From NCBI GenBank assembly GCA_022793685.1, contig JAAWDI010000030.1, forward strand, positions 1-64,000: 64,000 nucleotides of DNA. The letters are read 5' to 3'. The position numbers and the translations under genes are program-made. The DNA is from Oscillospiraceae bacterium. GTDB lineage: Bacteria > Bacillota > Clostridia > Oscillospirales > Oscillospiraceae. Positions 20,916 to 29,240 of the stretch are shown in pieces. Below the pieces are notes generated by a model that was not told the origin of the DNA, made no database searches, and was given only the letters and a program-made list of their open reading frames with translations. Each line of letters begins with the position of its first letter. The first letter of the stretch is position 1.

Positions 20916-21638
20916 ATGGGAACTTTTGTGACGGCTCTGATTTTATGGTTTAAGCGCCTGACGGCATGGGTGCGTTCTTGGTTTGCGGATGAGGTCATGT
21001 ATATCGGCGGAAGCGACGTTCTTCCGCCGCCGCTGAACCGGGAAGAGGAAAGCGCTTTGATTGCCAGCATGGGGGAGGGAAGCGAGAAGGCAAAAGCACA
21101 GCTTATCGAGCGCAACCTCCGCCTTGTGGTGTATATCGCCCGGCGTTTTGAGAACACGGGCATCAATATTGAGGACCTGATTTCCATCGGTACCATCGGG
21201 CTTATCAAAGCGGTCGGCACCTATCAGCCCGCCAAGAATATCAAGCTGGCGACCTATGCTTCCCGCTGTATTGAGAATGAGATTTTGATGCATCTGCGGA
21301 AGACCTCGTCGCAAAAGGTGGAGGTCTCTTTTGACGAGCCGCTGAACACCGACTGGGACGGTAACGAGCTGCTGCTGTCCGACATTCTTGGTACGGAGAG
21401 CGATACGGTTATCCGCCCCATTGAAGAGGATGTAGACCGCAAGCTGTTGGCCGACGCCATGGAAAAGTTGTCAGAGCGTGAAAAGCGCATTATCACCCTG
21501 CGGTTCGGCTTGGGCGGGTGCCGAGAGCGAACCCAGAAGGAAGTGGCTGATTTGTTGGGCATTTCCCAGTCTTACATATCACGCCTGGAAAAACGTATTA
21601 TCGCCCGTCTGAAGCGGGAAATTTTAAGAATGATGTAA
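20916..21638 (+). CDS. sigE: RNA polymerase sporulation sigma factor SigE
   Basis: Hydrophobic pro-region then [37 protein letters not shown]; follows spoIIGA. Confidence 0.93.
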   Translation: MGTFVTALILWFKRLTAWVRSWFADEVMYIGGSDVLPPPLNREEESALIASMGEGSEKAKAQLIERNLRLVVYIARRFENTGINIEDLISIGTIGLIKAVGTYQPAKNIKLATYASRCIENEILMHLRKTSSQKVEVSFDEPLNTDWDGNELLLSDILGTESDTVIRPIEEDVDRKLLADAMEKLSEREKRIITLRFGLGGCRERTQKEVADLLGISQSYISRLEKRIIARLKREILRMM

Positions 21639-21642
21639 TGAG

Positions 21643-21678
21643 CGGCGGGGCAGTGTAAAGCTGCCCCGCCGTTGTTTT
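21643..21678 (+). terminator. Intrinsic terminator after sigE
   Basis: CGGCGGGGCAGtgtaaagCTGCCCCGCCGttgtttt. Confidence 0.8.
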
Positions 21679-21749
21679 GAGGAAGAAAATGCGTTGAATA
21701 GCTTATTGACTATATCAGCATCTCTGTTCCCGAAAAGCCGCTTCACGGT

Positions 21750-21778
21750 TTGACAAGTCTCGACGGTTGCGGTACACT
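21750..21778 (+). promoter_or_regulatory. Sigma-A promoter for rex
   Basis: TTGACA - 17 nt - TACACT. Confidence 0.75.
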
Positions 21779-21815
21779 AAATAAAAGGATTTATCCCTTG
21801 AGAGGATGGAAGAGA

Positions 21816-22448
21816 ATGAAGAAAAGTCGAGTTTCTAATGCAGTCATCCGACGCCTGCCCCGTTATTACCGGCATCTGACAGAGCTGCAAGCGACAGGGG
21901 TCGCACGGATTTCCTCCAATGCGCTGGGAAAGGCCATGGGCTTTACCGCATCGCAGATTCGGCAGGACCTCTCCTGCTTCGGTGAGTTCGGCCAGCGCGG
22001 CTATGGGTACAATGTGGAGACACTGCGCGGAGAGATTGCAGACATCCTCGGCATGAACGAGGGCCATACTGCGGTCATTTTTGGCGTGGGTAACTTGGGC
22101 CGGGCGCTGATTGGCAACTTTAACTTCGGGAAAAACGGCGTCAAGCTGTTGGCAGCCTTTGATGTGGATGAGAAAATCATTGGGACGGAGCTTGCGGGCG
22201 TACCTATCCGCCACCCCAGTGAGGCGCGAGCGTTCTTGGAGAGCAACCATGTGGACGTTGGTGTGATTACCGTGCCCAAAATTAATGCAAAGGACGTGGC
22301 GCGGCTGCTGGTAAGCTGCGGGGTGAAGGGAATATGGAACTTCGCCAACACGGACTTGGACATTGGAGACAACGGCAATACCGTGGTGGAAAACGTCCAC
22401 TTCGCAGACAGCCTGCTGGCCCTCAGCTACATGATTTCAGAAGAATGA
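21816..22448 (+). CDS. rex: Redox-sensing transcriptional repressor Rex
   Basis: IRRLPRYYRHLTEL, GFTASQIRQDLSCFGEFGQRGYGYNV, GVGNLGRAL. Confidence 0.95.
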   Translation: MKKSRVSNAVIRRLPRYYRHLTELQATGVARISSNALGKAMGFTASQIRQDLSCFGEFGQRGYGYNVETLRGEIADILGMNEGHTAVIFGVGNLGRALIGNFNFGKNGVKLLAAFDVDEKIIGTELAGVPIRHPSEARAFLESNHVDVGVITVPKINAKDVARLLVSCGVKGIWNFANTDLDIGDNGNTVVENVHFADSLLALSYMISEE

Positions 22449-23530
22449 AAGCAAGAAAGATAGGCGGCGTGATTCTGGCGCTGCTCCTGTTCGGCGGCTG
22501 CGCCGCTGCGATGGCTGCGGGCGGAAGCGCGTCCGACCCGCTGGTTTCCAAAAGCTACTTGGAAGGCACTTACATTCCAACTGTCACGGCGCAGATGAAG
22601 ACCCGTGCCTCGGAAAAGACGGCGGCTGTCTATACTGCGGCGGAGAATACGCTCAAGGCGAAAGCTCAGGCGTACTTGTCCCAGGTGGGCGGAAGCACGG
22701 CGCCGGGCAGCACAGGGGTGTGCCCGCTCAAGCGGGAAGACCAGGTGACGGTTTCCACCGGCTCCGGTCTGGTGGTGCAGAATGGCACTGTGCGTCTTTC
22801 TCATGGCGGCACAGTGGTGGATGTGACCACCGGAAGCGAAGCGGCCTCCGGTACAGCCCTGACAGCCAACCACCGCTACCTTGTTGCGGAGAACACCTCA
22901 GCCACCTTTACAGTTGTGAGCGAAACGGCGACTGTCGCCATTCAGGGAAGCGGCACCGTACGCGCAAGCACCGCAAAGCCCCTGCCGTTCTCTGATATTT
23001 TAACGACGGACTGGTACTATGAGGACGTGCGCTTTGTCTATGAGAAGGGGCTATACAACGGCACGACTGACACGACCTTCACCCCAGGAGGCGCCATGAC
23101 CCGCGGCATGATGGCCACAGTGCTCTACCGTCTGGCGGGCAATCCAACTGTCAGCGGAAGCGGAACGGCTTTCCGTGATGTGCCCGCTTCGGCCTACTAT
23201 GCAAGCGCTGTGGTGTGGGCCAATGGGAATGGATTGGTGCTGGGCTATCCTGACGGAACCTTCCAGCCGAATGCCACCATCACCAGAGAACAGCTGGCCA
23301 CGCTGATTTACCGTTATGCCAAAGATTATGCCAAGCTGTCTGTTAAACCCACCGGCAGTTTGACATCCTTCCCCGACTACCGCAGCGTATCGACCTGGGC
23401 GGAGGACGGACTCAAATGGGCGGTGGCGCAGGGGCTGGTGCAGGGGACCGGAACCGGACTGCAGCCCGCCGGACAGGCGACCCGTGCACAGGTGGCGGCC
23501 ATCCTTCACAGATTTTCTGCTCTGCTTTGA
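22445..23530 (+). CDS. Exported S-layer homology (SLH) domain protein
   Basis: Signal-like N-terminus; three C-terminal SLH repeats (FSDI..WYYEDVRFVYEKGLYNGTTDTTFTPGGAMTRGMMATVLYRLAG etc.); ATGA overlap with rex. Confidence 0.85.
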   Translation: MKARKIGGVILALLLFGGCAAAMAAGGSASDPLVSKSYLEGTYIPTVTAQMKTRASEKTAAVYTAAENTLKAKAQAYLSQVGGSTAPGSTGVCPLKREDQVTVSTGSGLVVQNGTVRLSHGGTVVDVTTGSEAASGTALTANHRYLVAENTSATFTVVSETATVAIQGSGTVRASTAKPLPFSDILTTDWYYEDVRFVYEKGLYNGTTDTTFTPGGAMTRGMMATVLYRLAGNPTVSGSGTAFRDVPASAYYASAVVWANGNGLVLGYPDGTFQPNATITREQLATLIYRYAKDYAKLSVKPTGSLTSFPDYRSVSTWAEDGLKWAVAQGLVQGTGTGLQPAGQATRAQVAAILHRFSALL

Positions 23531-23539
23531 CGCACACAT

Positions 23540-23602
23540 ACCTCCCAGAGGCATACGATGAAGTGAGGCCAAACCAAAGGCCTCCATCTTCATTCGGGAG
23601 GT
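23540..23602 (+). promoter_or_regulatory. Nested stem-loop with a helix covering the Shine-Dalgarno of the 23609 peptide
   Basis: ACCTCCC(23540-46)/GGGAGGT(23596-602), ATGAAG(23558-63)/CTTCAT(23588-93), GAGGCC(23565-70)/GGCCTC(23579-84), all perfect and nested. Confidence 0.65.
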
Positions 23603-23608
23603 TTCACT

Positions 23609-23785
23609 ATGTGTTGTAACAACGGCTGGGGCGGCGGCGGCTGCCTGTGGATCATCCTCATTCTCATCCTGCTGTGCTGCTGCGGTGGCAGCGGCTTTGG
23701 CTGCGGCGGTAATTGCGGCGGTGGCTGCGGTTGCGGTGGCGGCTGCTGCGGCGGGTGCGGCTGCAACGACGGCTGCGGCTGCTGA
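23609..23785 (+). CDS. 58-aa Cys/Gly-rich small membrane peptide
   Basis: MCCNNGWGGGGCLWIILILILLCCCGGSGFGCGGNCGGGCGCGGGCCGGCGCNDGCGC; 16 Cys and 23 Gly of 58; GGGAGG SD; strong terminator after stop; below the ORF-track length limit. Confidence 0.8.
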   Translation: MCCNNGWGGGGCLWIILILILLCCCGGSGFGCGGNCGGGCGCGGGCCGGCGCNDGCGC

Positions 23786-23799
23786 GCACGCACATAAGT

Positions 23800-23830
23800 G
23801 GCGGGCGGGAGTATTCCCGCCCGCCTTTTT
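23800..23830 (+). terminator. Strong intrinsic terminator
   Basis: GGCGGGCGGGAgtatTCCCGCCCGCCttttt. Confidence 0.9.
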
Positions 23831-23884
23831 CATGTTTAACCAACGGATATTTGCGACAGACTACCCAAAAAAGGGGATTTTAGC

Positions 23885-25039
23885 ATGAACAGAAGAAGGA
23901 TTGCCCTGTGGGCGCTGGCAATGCTGCTGCTTTTTGCCGTGGCGGGCTGTACCGCAGGCGGCCAGGAGGACAGCACACCGTCTCCCAACTTTGAACCGTC
24001 CCCCACGCAAACAGCTCCGGCGCTTACGCCGAAGAATCGAGTGGACGAGCTGCTTGCTGCAATGACAGTGGAGGAAAAGGTGGGGCAGATGTTTTTAGCA
24101 CGTTGCCCGGAGGTCGGCGGCGGTGCATTTGCAGAGCGGTATGCGCTGGGCGGCTATGTTCTTTTTGGACGTGATTTCAAAGACTGCACGCCTCAGCAGG
24201 TGCGTGAGCGGGTTGCTTCCTATCAGGCGGCTGCTAAAGTGCCGATGCTGATTGCGGTAGACGAGGAAGGCGGCACAGTTGTTCGTGTGAGCCGCTATCC
24301 TGCTTTCCGGCCAGAGCCGTTTCAGGCGCCCAGAGAGGTGTATGCCAATGGCGGCTTGGACGCTTTGCGGGCAGATGCGGCAGAGAAGTCGGAATTGCTG
24401 CTTTCGCTGGGTATCAATGTGAATTTGGCTCCGGTATGCGACTTGTCGGATAACAGCAGTGATTTCATCTATGACCGGTCGCTGGGCGGCGACGGGGAGA
24501 CGGTAGGGGAATGTGTATCCGCCATCGTGGAGACGATGAACAAAAAGGAAATTGGCAGTGTGCTGAAGCATTTTCCGGGCTATGGGAACAATGCGGACAC
24601 GCACACCGGAATTGCATATGACCGCAGGGCCTTGGAAACCTTTGAACAGGCAGATTTTGTGCCGTTTCGGGCGGGGATAGAAGCGGGCGCGGGCGGCGTT
24701 TTGGTGAGCCATAATATCGTGTTTGCCATGGATGACGCTCTGCCTGCGTCCCTATCGCCGGAGGTACACCGTATCCTGCGCGAGGAGTTGGGATTTGACG
24801 GCGTAGTCATAACGGACGATTTGGCAATGGACGCCATCGGACAGTTTACCGACGGAGAAACGGCGGCAGTGCTTGCGGTTGAAGCGGGCAACGACCTGCT
24901 CTGCTGCAGCGATGTAGAAACGCAGTATCCCGCTGTGCTGGAAGCAGTGCAGTCGGGGCGCATTACAGAGGAACGGCTGGATGAGTCGGTGCGGCGTGTG
25001 CTGTTATGGAAGCTAAAATTGGGCCTTTTGGAACAGTAA
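23885..25039 (+). CDS. Glycoside hydrolase family 3 lipoprotein (NagZ-like beta-N-acetylhexosaminidase)
   Basis: Lipobox AVAGCTA; LIAVDEEGGTVVRV, LKHFPGYGNNADTHTG, GFDGVVITDDLAMDAI. Confidence 0.9.
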   Translation: MNRRRIALWALAMLLLFAVAGCTAGGQEDSTPSPNFEPSPTQTAPALTPKNRVDELLAAMTVEEKVGQMFLARCPEVGGGAFAERYALGGYVLFGRDFKDCTPQQVRERVASYQAAAKVPMLIAVDEEGGTVVRVSRYPAFRPEPFQAPREVYANGGLDALRADAAEKSELLLSLGINVNLAPVCDLSDNSSDFIYDRSLGGDGETVGECVSAIVETMNKKEIGSVLKHFPGYGNNADTHTGIAYDRRALETFEQADFVPFRAGIEAGAGGVLVSHNIVFAMDDALPASLSPEVHRILREELGFDGVVITDDLAMDAIGQFTDGETAAVLAVEAGNDLLCCSDVETQYPAVLEAVQSGRITEERLDESVRRVLLWKLKLGLLEQ

Positions 25040-25073
25040 GGAAGAAAAATTTGTGAAAACCGGAAAATAAGTC

Positions 25074-25102
25074 TTGCAAAGCGGAGAAGGGTGTGCTAAT
25101 AT
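25074..25102 (+). promoter_or_regulatory. Promoter for tRNA-Arg
   Basis: TTGCAA - 17 nt - TAATAT, about 40 bp before the tRNA. Confidence 0.65.
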
Positions 25103-25140
25103 AATGAAGCTGTCAGTTTGGGAATGGACTGGCAGGGTAT

Positions 25141-25217
25141 GCGGCTGTAGCTCAGCTGGATAGAGTGTTTGGCTACGAACCAAAAGGTCGGGGGTTCGAA
25201 TCCCTTCAGCCGTACCA
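25141..25217 (+). tRNA. tRNA-Arg (anticodon ACG), CCA encoded
   Basis: Cloverleaf by eye: GCGGCTG/CAGCCGT acceptor (G-U first pair), TTTGG-CTACGAA-CCAAA anticodon arm, GGGGGTTCGAATCCC T arm, ACCA end. Confidence 0.93.
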
Positions 25218-25258
25218 AAATAAAAAGTCACGCCTATGGCGTGGCTTTTTATTTTGGT
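25215..25258. terminator. Terminator after tRNA-Arg
   Basis: CCAAAATAAAAAGTCACGCCtatGGCGTGGCTTTTTATTTTGG. Confidence 0.85.
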
Positions 25259-25508
25259 TCCATCGGCCTTGCAGCACGCCACCCTTTCGTATTGAACATA
25301 CTCGGTGTGAAGTGAATTGCCCCTACGCCAACGCTTTCACTTTGAAATGAAAACTTCGTACGCGTCGGTCGGCACGTTTTTGCAGCGGGTTCTGTCCCCA
25401 CGCATATGGCGGATTGCTCTGTAGCTGGCATGAGTGTTGCCAAAGTGGTACGTACAAAATATGTTTGCGTGCTTACGAGTCATATAAAGACTGATACCGC
25501 GATAGGAT

Positions 25509-25538
25509 AAAAGCGGACCGGAATTCCGGTCCGCTTTT
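25509..25538 (-). terminator. Intrinsic terminator of the MATE gene
   Basis: AAAAGCGGACCGGAATTCCGGTCCGCTTTT. Confidence 0.8.
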
Positions 25539-25558
25539 TCTTGGCATATGGAGTAGCT

Positions 25559-26923
25559 TTAGGAGGCGGCAGACTGCCCTACACGGAACAACTCCGGCGC
25601 GGTCTTCCTCAAAATGAAGAAGTACACCACCAAGATGACGACAGATGCCAGCGAGGCCGCGGGCGGCGCGAAGCCCATTCCGGTCAGAGACGTGGTTACG
25701 GTGCGGCTGGCAATATAGGAGATTGGAATACGCACAAGGAATGTGGTGATGAGGCTGTGCGCCATGACGATGACCGAACGCCCCAGACCGCTGAAATAAG
25801 AGTTCAACGGGAACACAAAGGAAACCATAACACAATCCAGTGAATAAGAGCGCAGGTAGGTGGCCGCCATAGCGATGACGGGCGCGTCCTTGGAAAAAAT
25901 GGCGGTTAGCGTGTGGGGTAGAAACTGGCAATATACACACACCAGCACGCCGAAGATAAGGGAGTAGAGAATGCCCTTTTGCACGGTTTGAAAAGCGCGG
26001 TCAGGACGGCCTGCGCCGATGTTTTGGGCAGACATGGCGGCCACGGCAGAGCCAAAGGACAGCGGCGGCAGCATGGTAAAGTAGATGATTTTTTCCACGA
26101 TGCCCACGGAGGCGGAGGCGTCCACGCTGATGGAGTTGACGATAGCGGTGATGATGAGAAAGGAAAGAGTGACCAATGCCTCTTGCAGAGCCAGCGGAGC
26201 GCCGACTTTGACAATGCGGGACACCGCATCTCGTCGGGGTTTAAAGTGTCGACGCTGGAAGGGAAATGGAAATCCACGCTTGGCAATGAAGAGGAGAGCC
26301 AGCAGGAAGCTGATGCCCTGCGCGCCCACTGTGGCAAGGGCGGCGCCCAGCGCCCCCAATTTTAAGCCGCCTACAAGGGCGAGGTCCGCTATAATGTTGA
26401 GGCCGCAGGCAATGGCAATAAAGACAAGCGGCGTTTTGGAGTCGCCCAACCCGCGGTAAATGGCGCCAATTACATGATACCCCATAATGAAGGGAATACC
26501 GCAGGAGCAGACAAAAAGGTATTGACGGGCGGACAACACTGCTACCTCCGGCACCTGCATTAAGGACACCAGAAAATGGTTGCACAGGAGCAGAACGGGG
26601 GTGAGAATTGCGGCCAGCACTACCAGCGTGATGGCGCCGGAGCCGACGGCGGAGGCAGAGCCTTCGTTATCCCGTGCGCCCACCCTATGGCCGATAAGCA
26701 CGGTGACGCCGGTGGCAAGTCCCAAGGTGATACCGGTTACAATCTGCATGATTTGTGTGCCGGTGGCCACGGCGGCTTGTGCGGCGGTGCCGGCAAATTG
26801 ACCGGTAATCATTAAATCGACCGCGCCGTACAATGCCTGCAACAGGCTGGAGAGAAGGAAGGGGAGCGAGAAGCGCAGCAGCGCCGGCCCGATTTTTCCC
26901 TCCGTCAGCGAACGAGATTGCAT
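25559..26923 (-). CDS. MATE family efflux transporter
   Basis: About 12 TM; MQSRSLTEGKIGPALLRFSLPFLLSSLLQALYGAVDLMITGQFAG; an in-frame start at 27001 would add 26 aa. Confidence 0.88.
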   Translation of the reverse strand: MQSRSLTEGKIGPALLRFSLPFLLSSLLQALYGAVDLMITGQFAGTAAQAAVATGTQIMQIVTGITLGLATGVTVLIGHRVGARDNEGSASAVGSGAITLVVLAAILTPVLLLCNHFLVSLMQVPEVAVLSARQYLFVCSCGIPFIMGYHVIGAIYRGLGDSKTPLVFIAIACGLNIIADLALVGGLKLGALGAALATVGAQGISFLLALLFIAKRGFPFPFQRRHFKPRRDAVSRIVKVGAPLALQEALVTLSFLIITAIVNSISVDASASVGIVEKIIYFTMLPPLSFGSAVAAMSAQNIGAGRPDRAFQTVQKGILYSLIFGVLVCVYCQFLPHTLTAIFSKDAPVIAMAATYLRSYSLDCVMVSFVFPLNSYFSGLGRSVIVMAHSLITTFLVRIPISYIASRTVTTSLTGMGFAPPAASLASVVILVVYFFILRKTAPELFRVGQSAAS

Positions 26924-26941
26924 CAAAATCCCTCCTGAATA

Positions 26942-27023
26942 AGAAAAAAGCCGGATAAGAAACGGCGCAAGGCACGTCATCTTATCCAGCACGCCGCACA
27001 TACGGCGGTACCCTCCGATGAGG
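26942..27023 (-). promoter_or_regulatory. Structured leader of the MATE gene: three hairpins, the last terminator-like
   Basis: Minus strand 5'-3': CCTC-atcg-GAGG, CGCCG-tatgtg-CGGCG, GCTGGATAAGA...TCTTATCCGGC followed by TTTTTTCT, then an AGGAGG RBS. Confidence 0.5.
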
Positions 27024-27138
27024 CTAAAGAAATTGTAGCAAAGCGGGGCAAAAATGTCAAGGAAGAAAGAAAAAGCTCCCCTTCACCTTTTGCGGTGTCA
27101 ATACTCAACTTTCGTAATTCTTTGCTATGATTCATAAG

Positions 27139-27663
27139 TCAAAACATCTGTATCAATGAATCAATTTGATAAGTGTTGTCAATCAAAAAGTAGTCTGCAC
27201 CATATTGCCGGCACATTCTTAAATTTTCCGCATTATCATGAATCAAGGACTCCATTGTATAGCCGGAATCATCACATCGCGCTTCTATTGTACGAGCGTT
27301 CGCCTGTATATTGTGATAATTGCGCCGTATGTACGATTCGCTCATTACCAGGCAACGGTATTTGATATATCGAAGATAATTTACTTCAAAATCTTCCGCC
27401 CAATTAAAAGGAATGTAACAGCCCTCAATGATAAGATTTTGTTGATTTTCAATTGCGGTTTTTATTATTTCTCTTATGATAGGCCATAAATAAGATGTTA
27501 GTGCTGCATCATCACTCATTGGAGTAAGCGTTGTATTTTTGCTCCTGATTAATCCCATTTTCAGGTGGTCAATCGAAAGATATGGGTATTTATATTTTTC
27601 AAGAAGCTTTTGCGCTAGTACAGTTTTCCCTGTATGTGACGCGCCTGCTATCAGTAAAATCAT
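27139..27663 (-). CDS. P-loop kinase-like ATP-binding protein
   Basis: GASHTGKTVLAQKLLEKY Walker A; LIIEGCYIP; AT-richer than neighbours. Confidence 0.6.
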   Translation of the reverse strand: MILLIAGASHTGKTVLAQKLLEKYKYPYLSIDHLKMGLIRSKNTTLTPMSDDAALTSYLWPIIREIIKTAIENQQNLIIEGCYIPFNWAEDFEVNYLRYIKYRCLVMSESYIRRNYHNIQANARTIEARCDDSGYTMESLIHDNAENLRMCRQYGADYFLIDNTYQIDSLIQMF

Positions 27664-27772
27664 CCTGTTTTCTCCCCCAAAATCTTTATCACATTCTTAT
27701 CTTACCATATCACGGTGGCTTGTCGCAACTGATGGAGCGTTCTGTCAGCAACATGAAGGGCAAAAGGGATAG

Positions 27773-27820
27773 AAAAAGCCCCGCGGCAGAGAGCGAAACC
27801 TCTCTGCGGCGGAGCCTTTT
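27773..27820 (-). terminator. Terminator of the Q/N-rich repeat protein gene
   Basis: GCCGCAGAGAG...CTCTCTGCCGC stem with T tract on the minus strand. Confidence 0.75.
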
Positions 27821-27824
27821 CCCG

Positions 27825-27986
27825 TTAGCGGGACTGATACTGGTCGTTCTTGTTCTCAGTACCGGGGGTCTTCTTCTTGTTCTGGCCCTGAGGAGTCTGG
27901 TTCTTGTTCTGGCCCTGAGGAGTCTGGTTCTTGTTCTGGCCCTGGGGAGTCTGATTCTTGCTCTGAGGATTATTATTGTTCTGCAT
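27825..27986 (-). CDS. 53-aa Asn/Gln/Lys-rich repeat protein
   Basis: MQNNNNPQSKNQTPQGQNKNQTPQGQNKNQTPQGQNKKKTPGTENKNDQYQSR; near-consensus SD AAGGAGGTGA; own terminator. Confidence 0.7.
   Translation of the reverse strand: MQNNNNPQSKNQTPQGQNKNQTPQGQNKNQTPQGQNKKKTPGTENKNDQYQSR
27867..27955 (-). repeat. About three tandem 27-bp units encoding NQTPQGQNK
   Basis: gttcttgttctggccctgaggagtctg repeated, last unit with small changes; boundaries approximate. Confidence 0.8.
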
Positions 27987-28124
27987 GAGGTTCACCTCCT
28001 TACACGGGATTAGGATACCCACGCAGAAAAGTTTTATACAAAATGCAAAAAAGACTACCATTTTGGTAAACGTTGTGGTATAATGCTTCCGGCTTCACAA
28101 GATATGGAGATGGAGGAGCAATTT

Positions 28125-28580
28125 ATGAAGTGTCCGTTCTGTGCGCATTTGGAGAGCAAAGTAGTTGATTCCAGGCCCGCGGACGAAGGCGCCAGCATCC
28201 GCCGCCGCAGGGAATGCCTTGAGTGCCATAAGCGATTTACAACATACGAAACCATGGAGAGCCTTCCCATGGTTGTCATCAAGAAGGACGGGAGCCGTCA
28301 GAGCTTTGACCGCAGCAAGCTGCTTGCGGGCATTTTGCGTGCCTGCGAAAAGCGGCCCGTCCCGGTGGAAACGCAGGAGAGCATCGTCAACGAAATCGAG
28401 CAAATCCTGCAAAATGACATGGAGCGGGAAATCCCCTCTGCCAAAATCGGAGAGCTTGTCATGGATAAGCTCAAAGGTGTGGACGAGGTGGCGTATGTCC
28501 GCTTCGCGTCTGTTTACCGACAGTTCAAGGACATAGATACCTTTATGCGTGAACTGAATAAATTGTTGGAGGACAAGTAA
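28125..28580 (+). CDS. nrdR: Transcriptional repressor NrdR
   Basis: [42 protein letters not shown]. Confidence 0.96.
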   Translation: MKCPFCAHLESKVVDSRPADEGASIRRRRECLECHKRFTTYETMESLPMVVIKKDGSRQSFDRSKLLAGILRACEKRPVPVETQESIVNEIEQILQNDMEREIPSAKIGELVMDKLKGVDEVAYVRFASVYRQFKDIDTFMRELNKLLEDK

Positions 28581-28581
28581 G

Positions 28582-29181
28582 ATGAAGAAGAGAAGTACCC
28601 TGGCAGCCCTTGTTCTGGCTGCGGCCCTCGTGTTGTCCCTGACCGCCTGCAGCAGCGGGCCGAAGGAGAGCAAGCAGCCGGAGGAGTCCAACACGCCCGC
28701 CCCTGAGGTCACCCTGACCCGCGGCACTTGGACGGACAATGTTTACACCAACGAGTCCTTGGGCCTCACGTTCACCATGCCTGAGAGCTGGACCAAAATG
28801 GACGACGCCACCATCCTGAGCATGATGGGTTCCAGCGCGACGGAAATCTCCATCGAGGACGATGAGGTCTATGACATGATGGCGCTGGACGCCAACAACG
28901 GCGACAACGTTATCATTATGATGGTCAAGACGCAGGATGGCGGCATCCTGTCTCTGGACAACTACATCACCGTGCTGTCCGCCCAGATGGGAACGGAAGG
29001 CACTGTGGGCGATACCTTTGAGCGGGAGCTGGGCGGCGTGACCTATAAGGTTATGCCCGTTTCTTCCGACGGTTTGGACCAGTATCATATGCTCTGCATG
29101 ACGGACGGCCGCATCGTGGATGTGCTGATTACCGTGTCGAGCGGCACTGAGCTGGACAGCGTTCTGGCGAACTTCTCCTGA
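28582..29181 (+). CDS. Hypothetical lipoprotein
   Basis: MKKRSTLAALVLAAALVLSLTACSSG lipobox; one base after nrdR stop. Confidence 0.75.
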   Translation: MKKRSTLAALVLAAALVLSLTACSSGPKESKQPEESNTPAPEVTLTRGTWTDNVYTNESLGLTFTMPESWTKMDDATILSMMGSSATEISIEDDEVYDMMALDANNGDNVIIMMVKTQDGGILSLDNYITVLSAQMGTEGTVGDTFERELGGVTYKVMPVSSDGLDQYHMLCMTDGRIVDVLITVSSGTELDSVLANFS

Positions 29182-29204
29182 TAGAAAAAGCAAGCTGTAT
29201 CAGA

Positions 29205-29238
29205 ATGCGGCGCACCATCCGGTGCGCCGCATTTTTTT
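29205..29238 (+). terminator. Intrinsic terminator
   Basis: ATGCGGCGCACCatccGGTGCGCCGCATttttttt. Confidence 0.85.
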
Positions 29239-29240
29239 GT

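Noticed and set aside
23051-23833. 260-aa minus-strand Ala-rich ORF opposite the SLH tail and the Cys/Gly peptide
   Set aside because: Antisense of Gly/Cys codons gives an Ala-rich low-complexity frame; no SD, and it spans an obvious plus-strand terminator.
25013-25282. 89-aa minus-strand ORF containing GTAEGIRTPDLLVRSQTLYPAELQP
   Set aside because: Translation of the tRNA-Arg antisense strand; this peptide is a well-known spurious annotation (AntiFam-type), not a protein.
27861-27965. Possible CRISPR-like direct repeats
   Set aside because: The 27-bp units are contiguous with no spacers and are in frame in a repeat protein gene.
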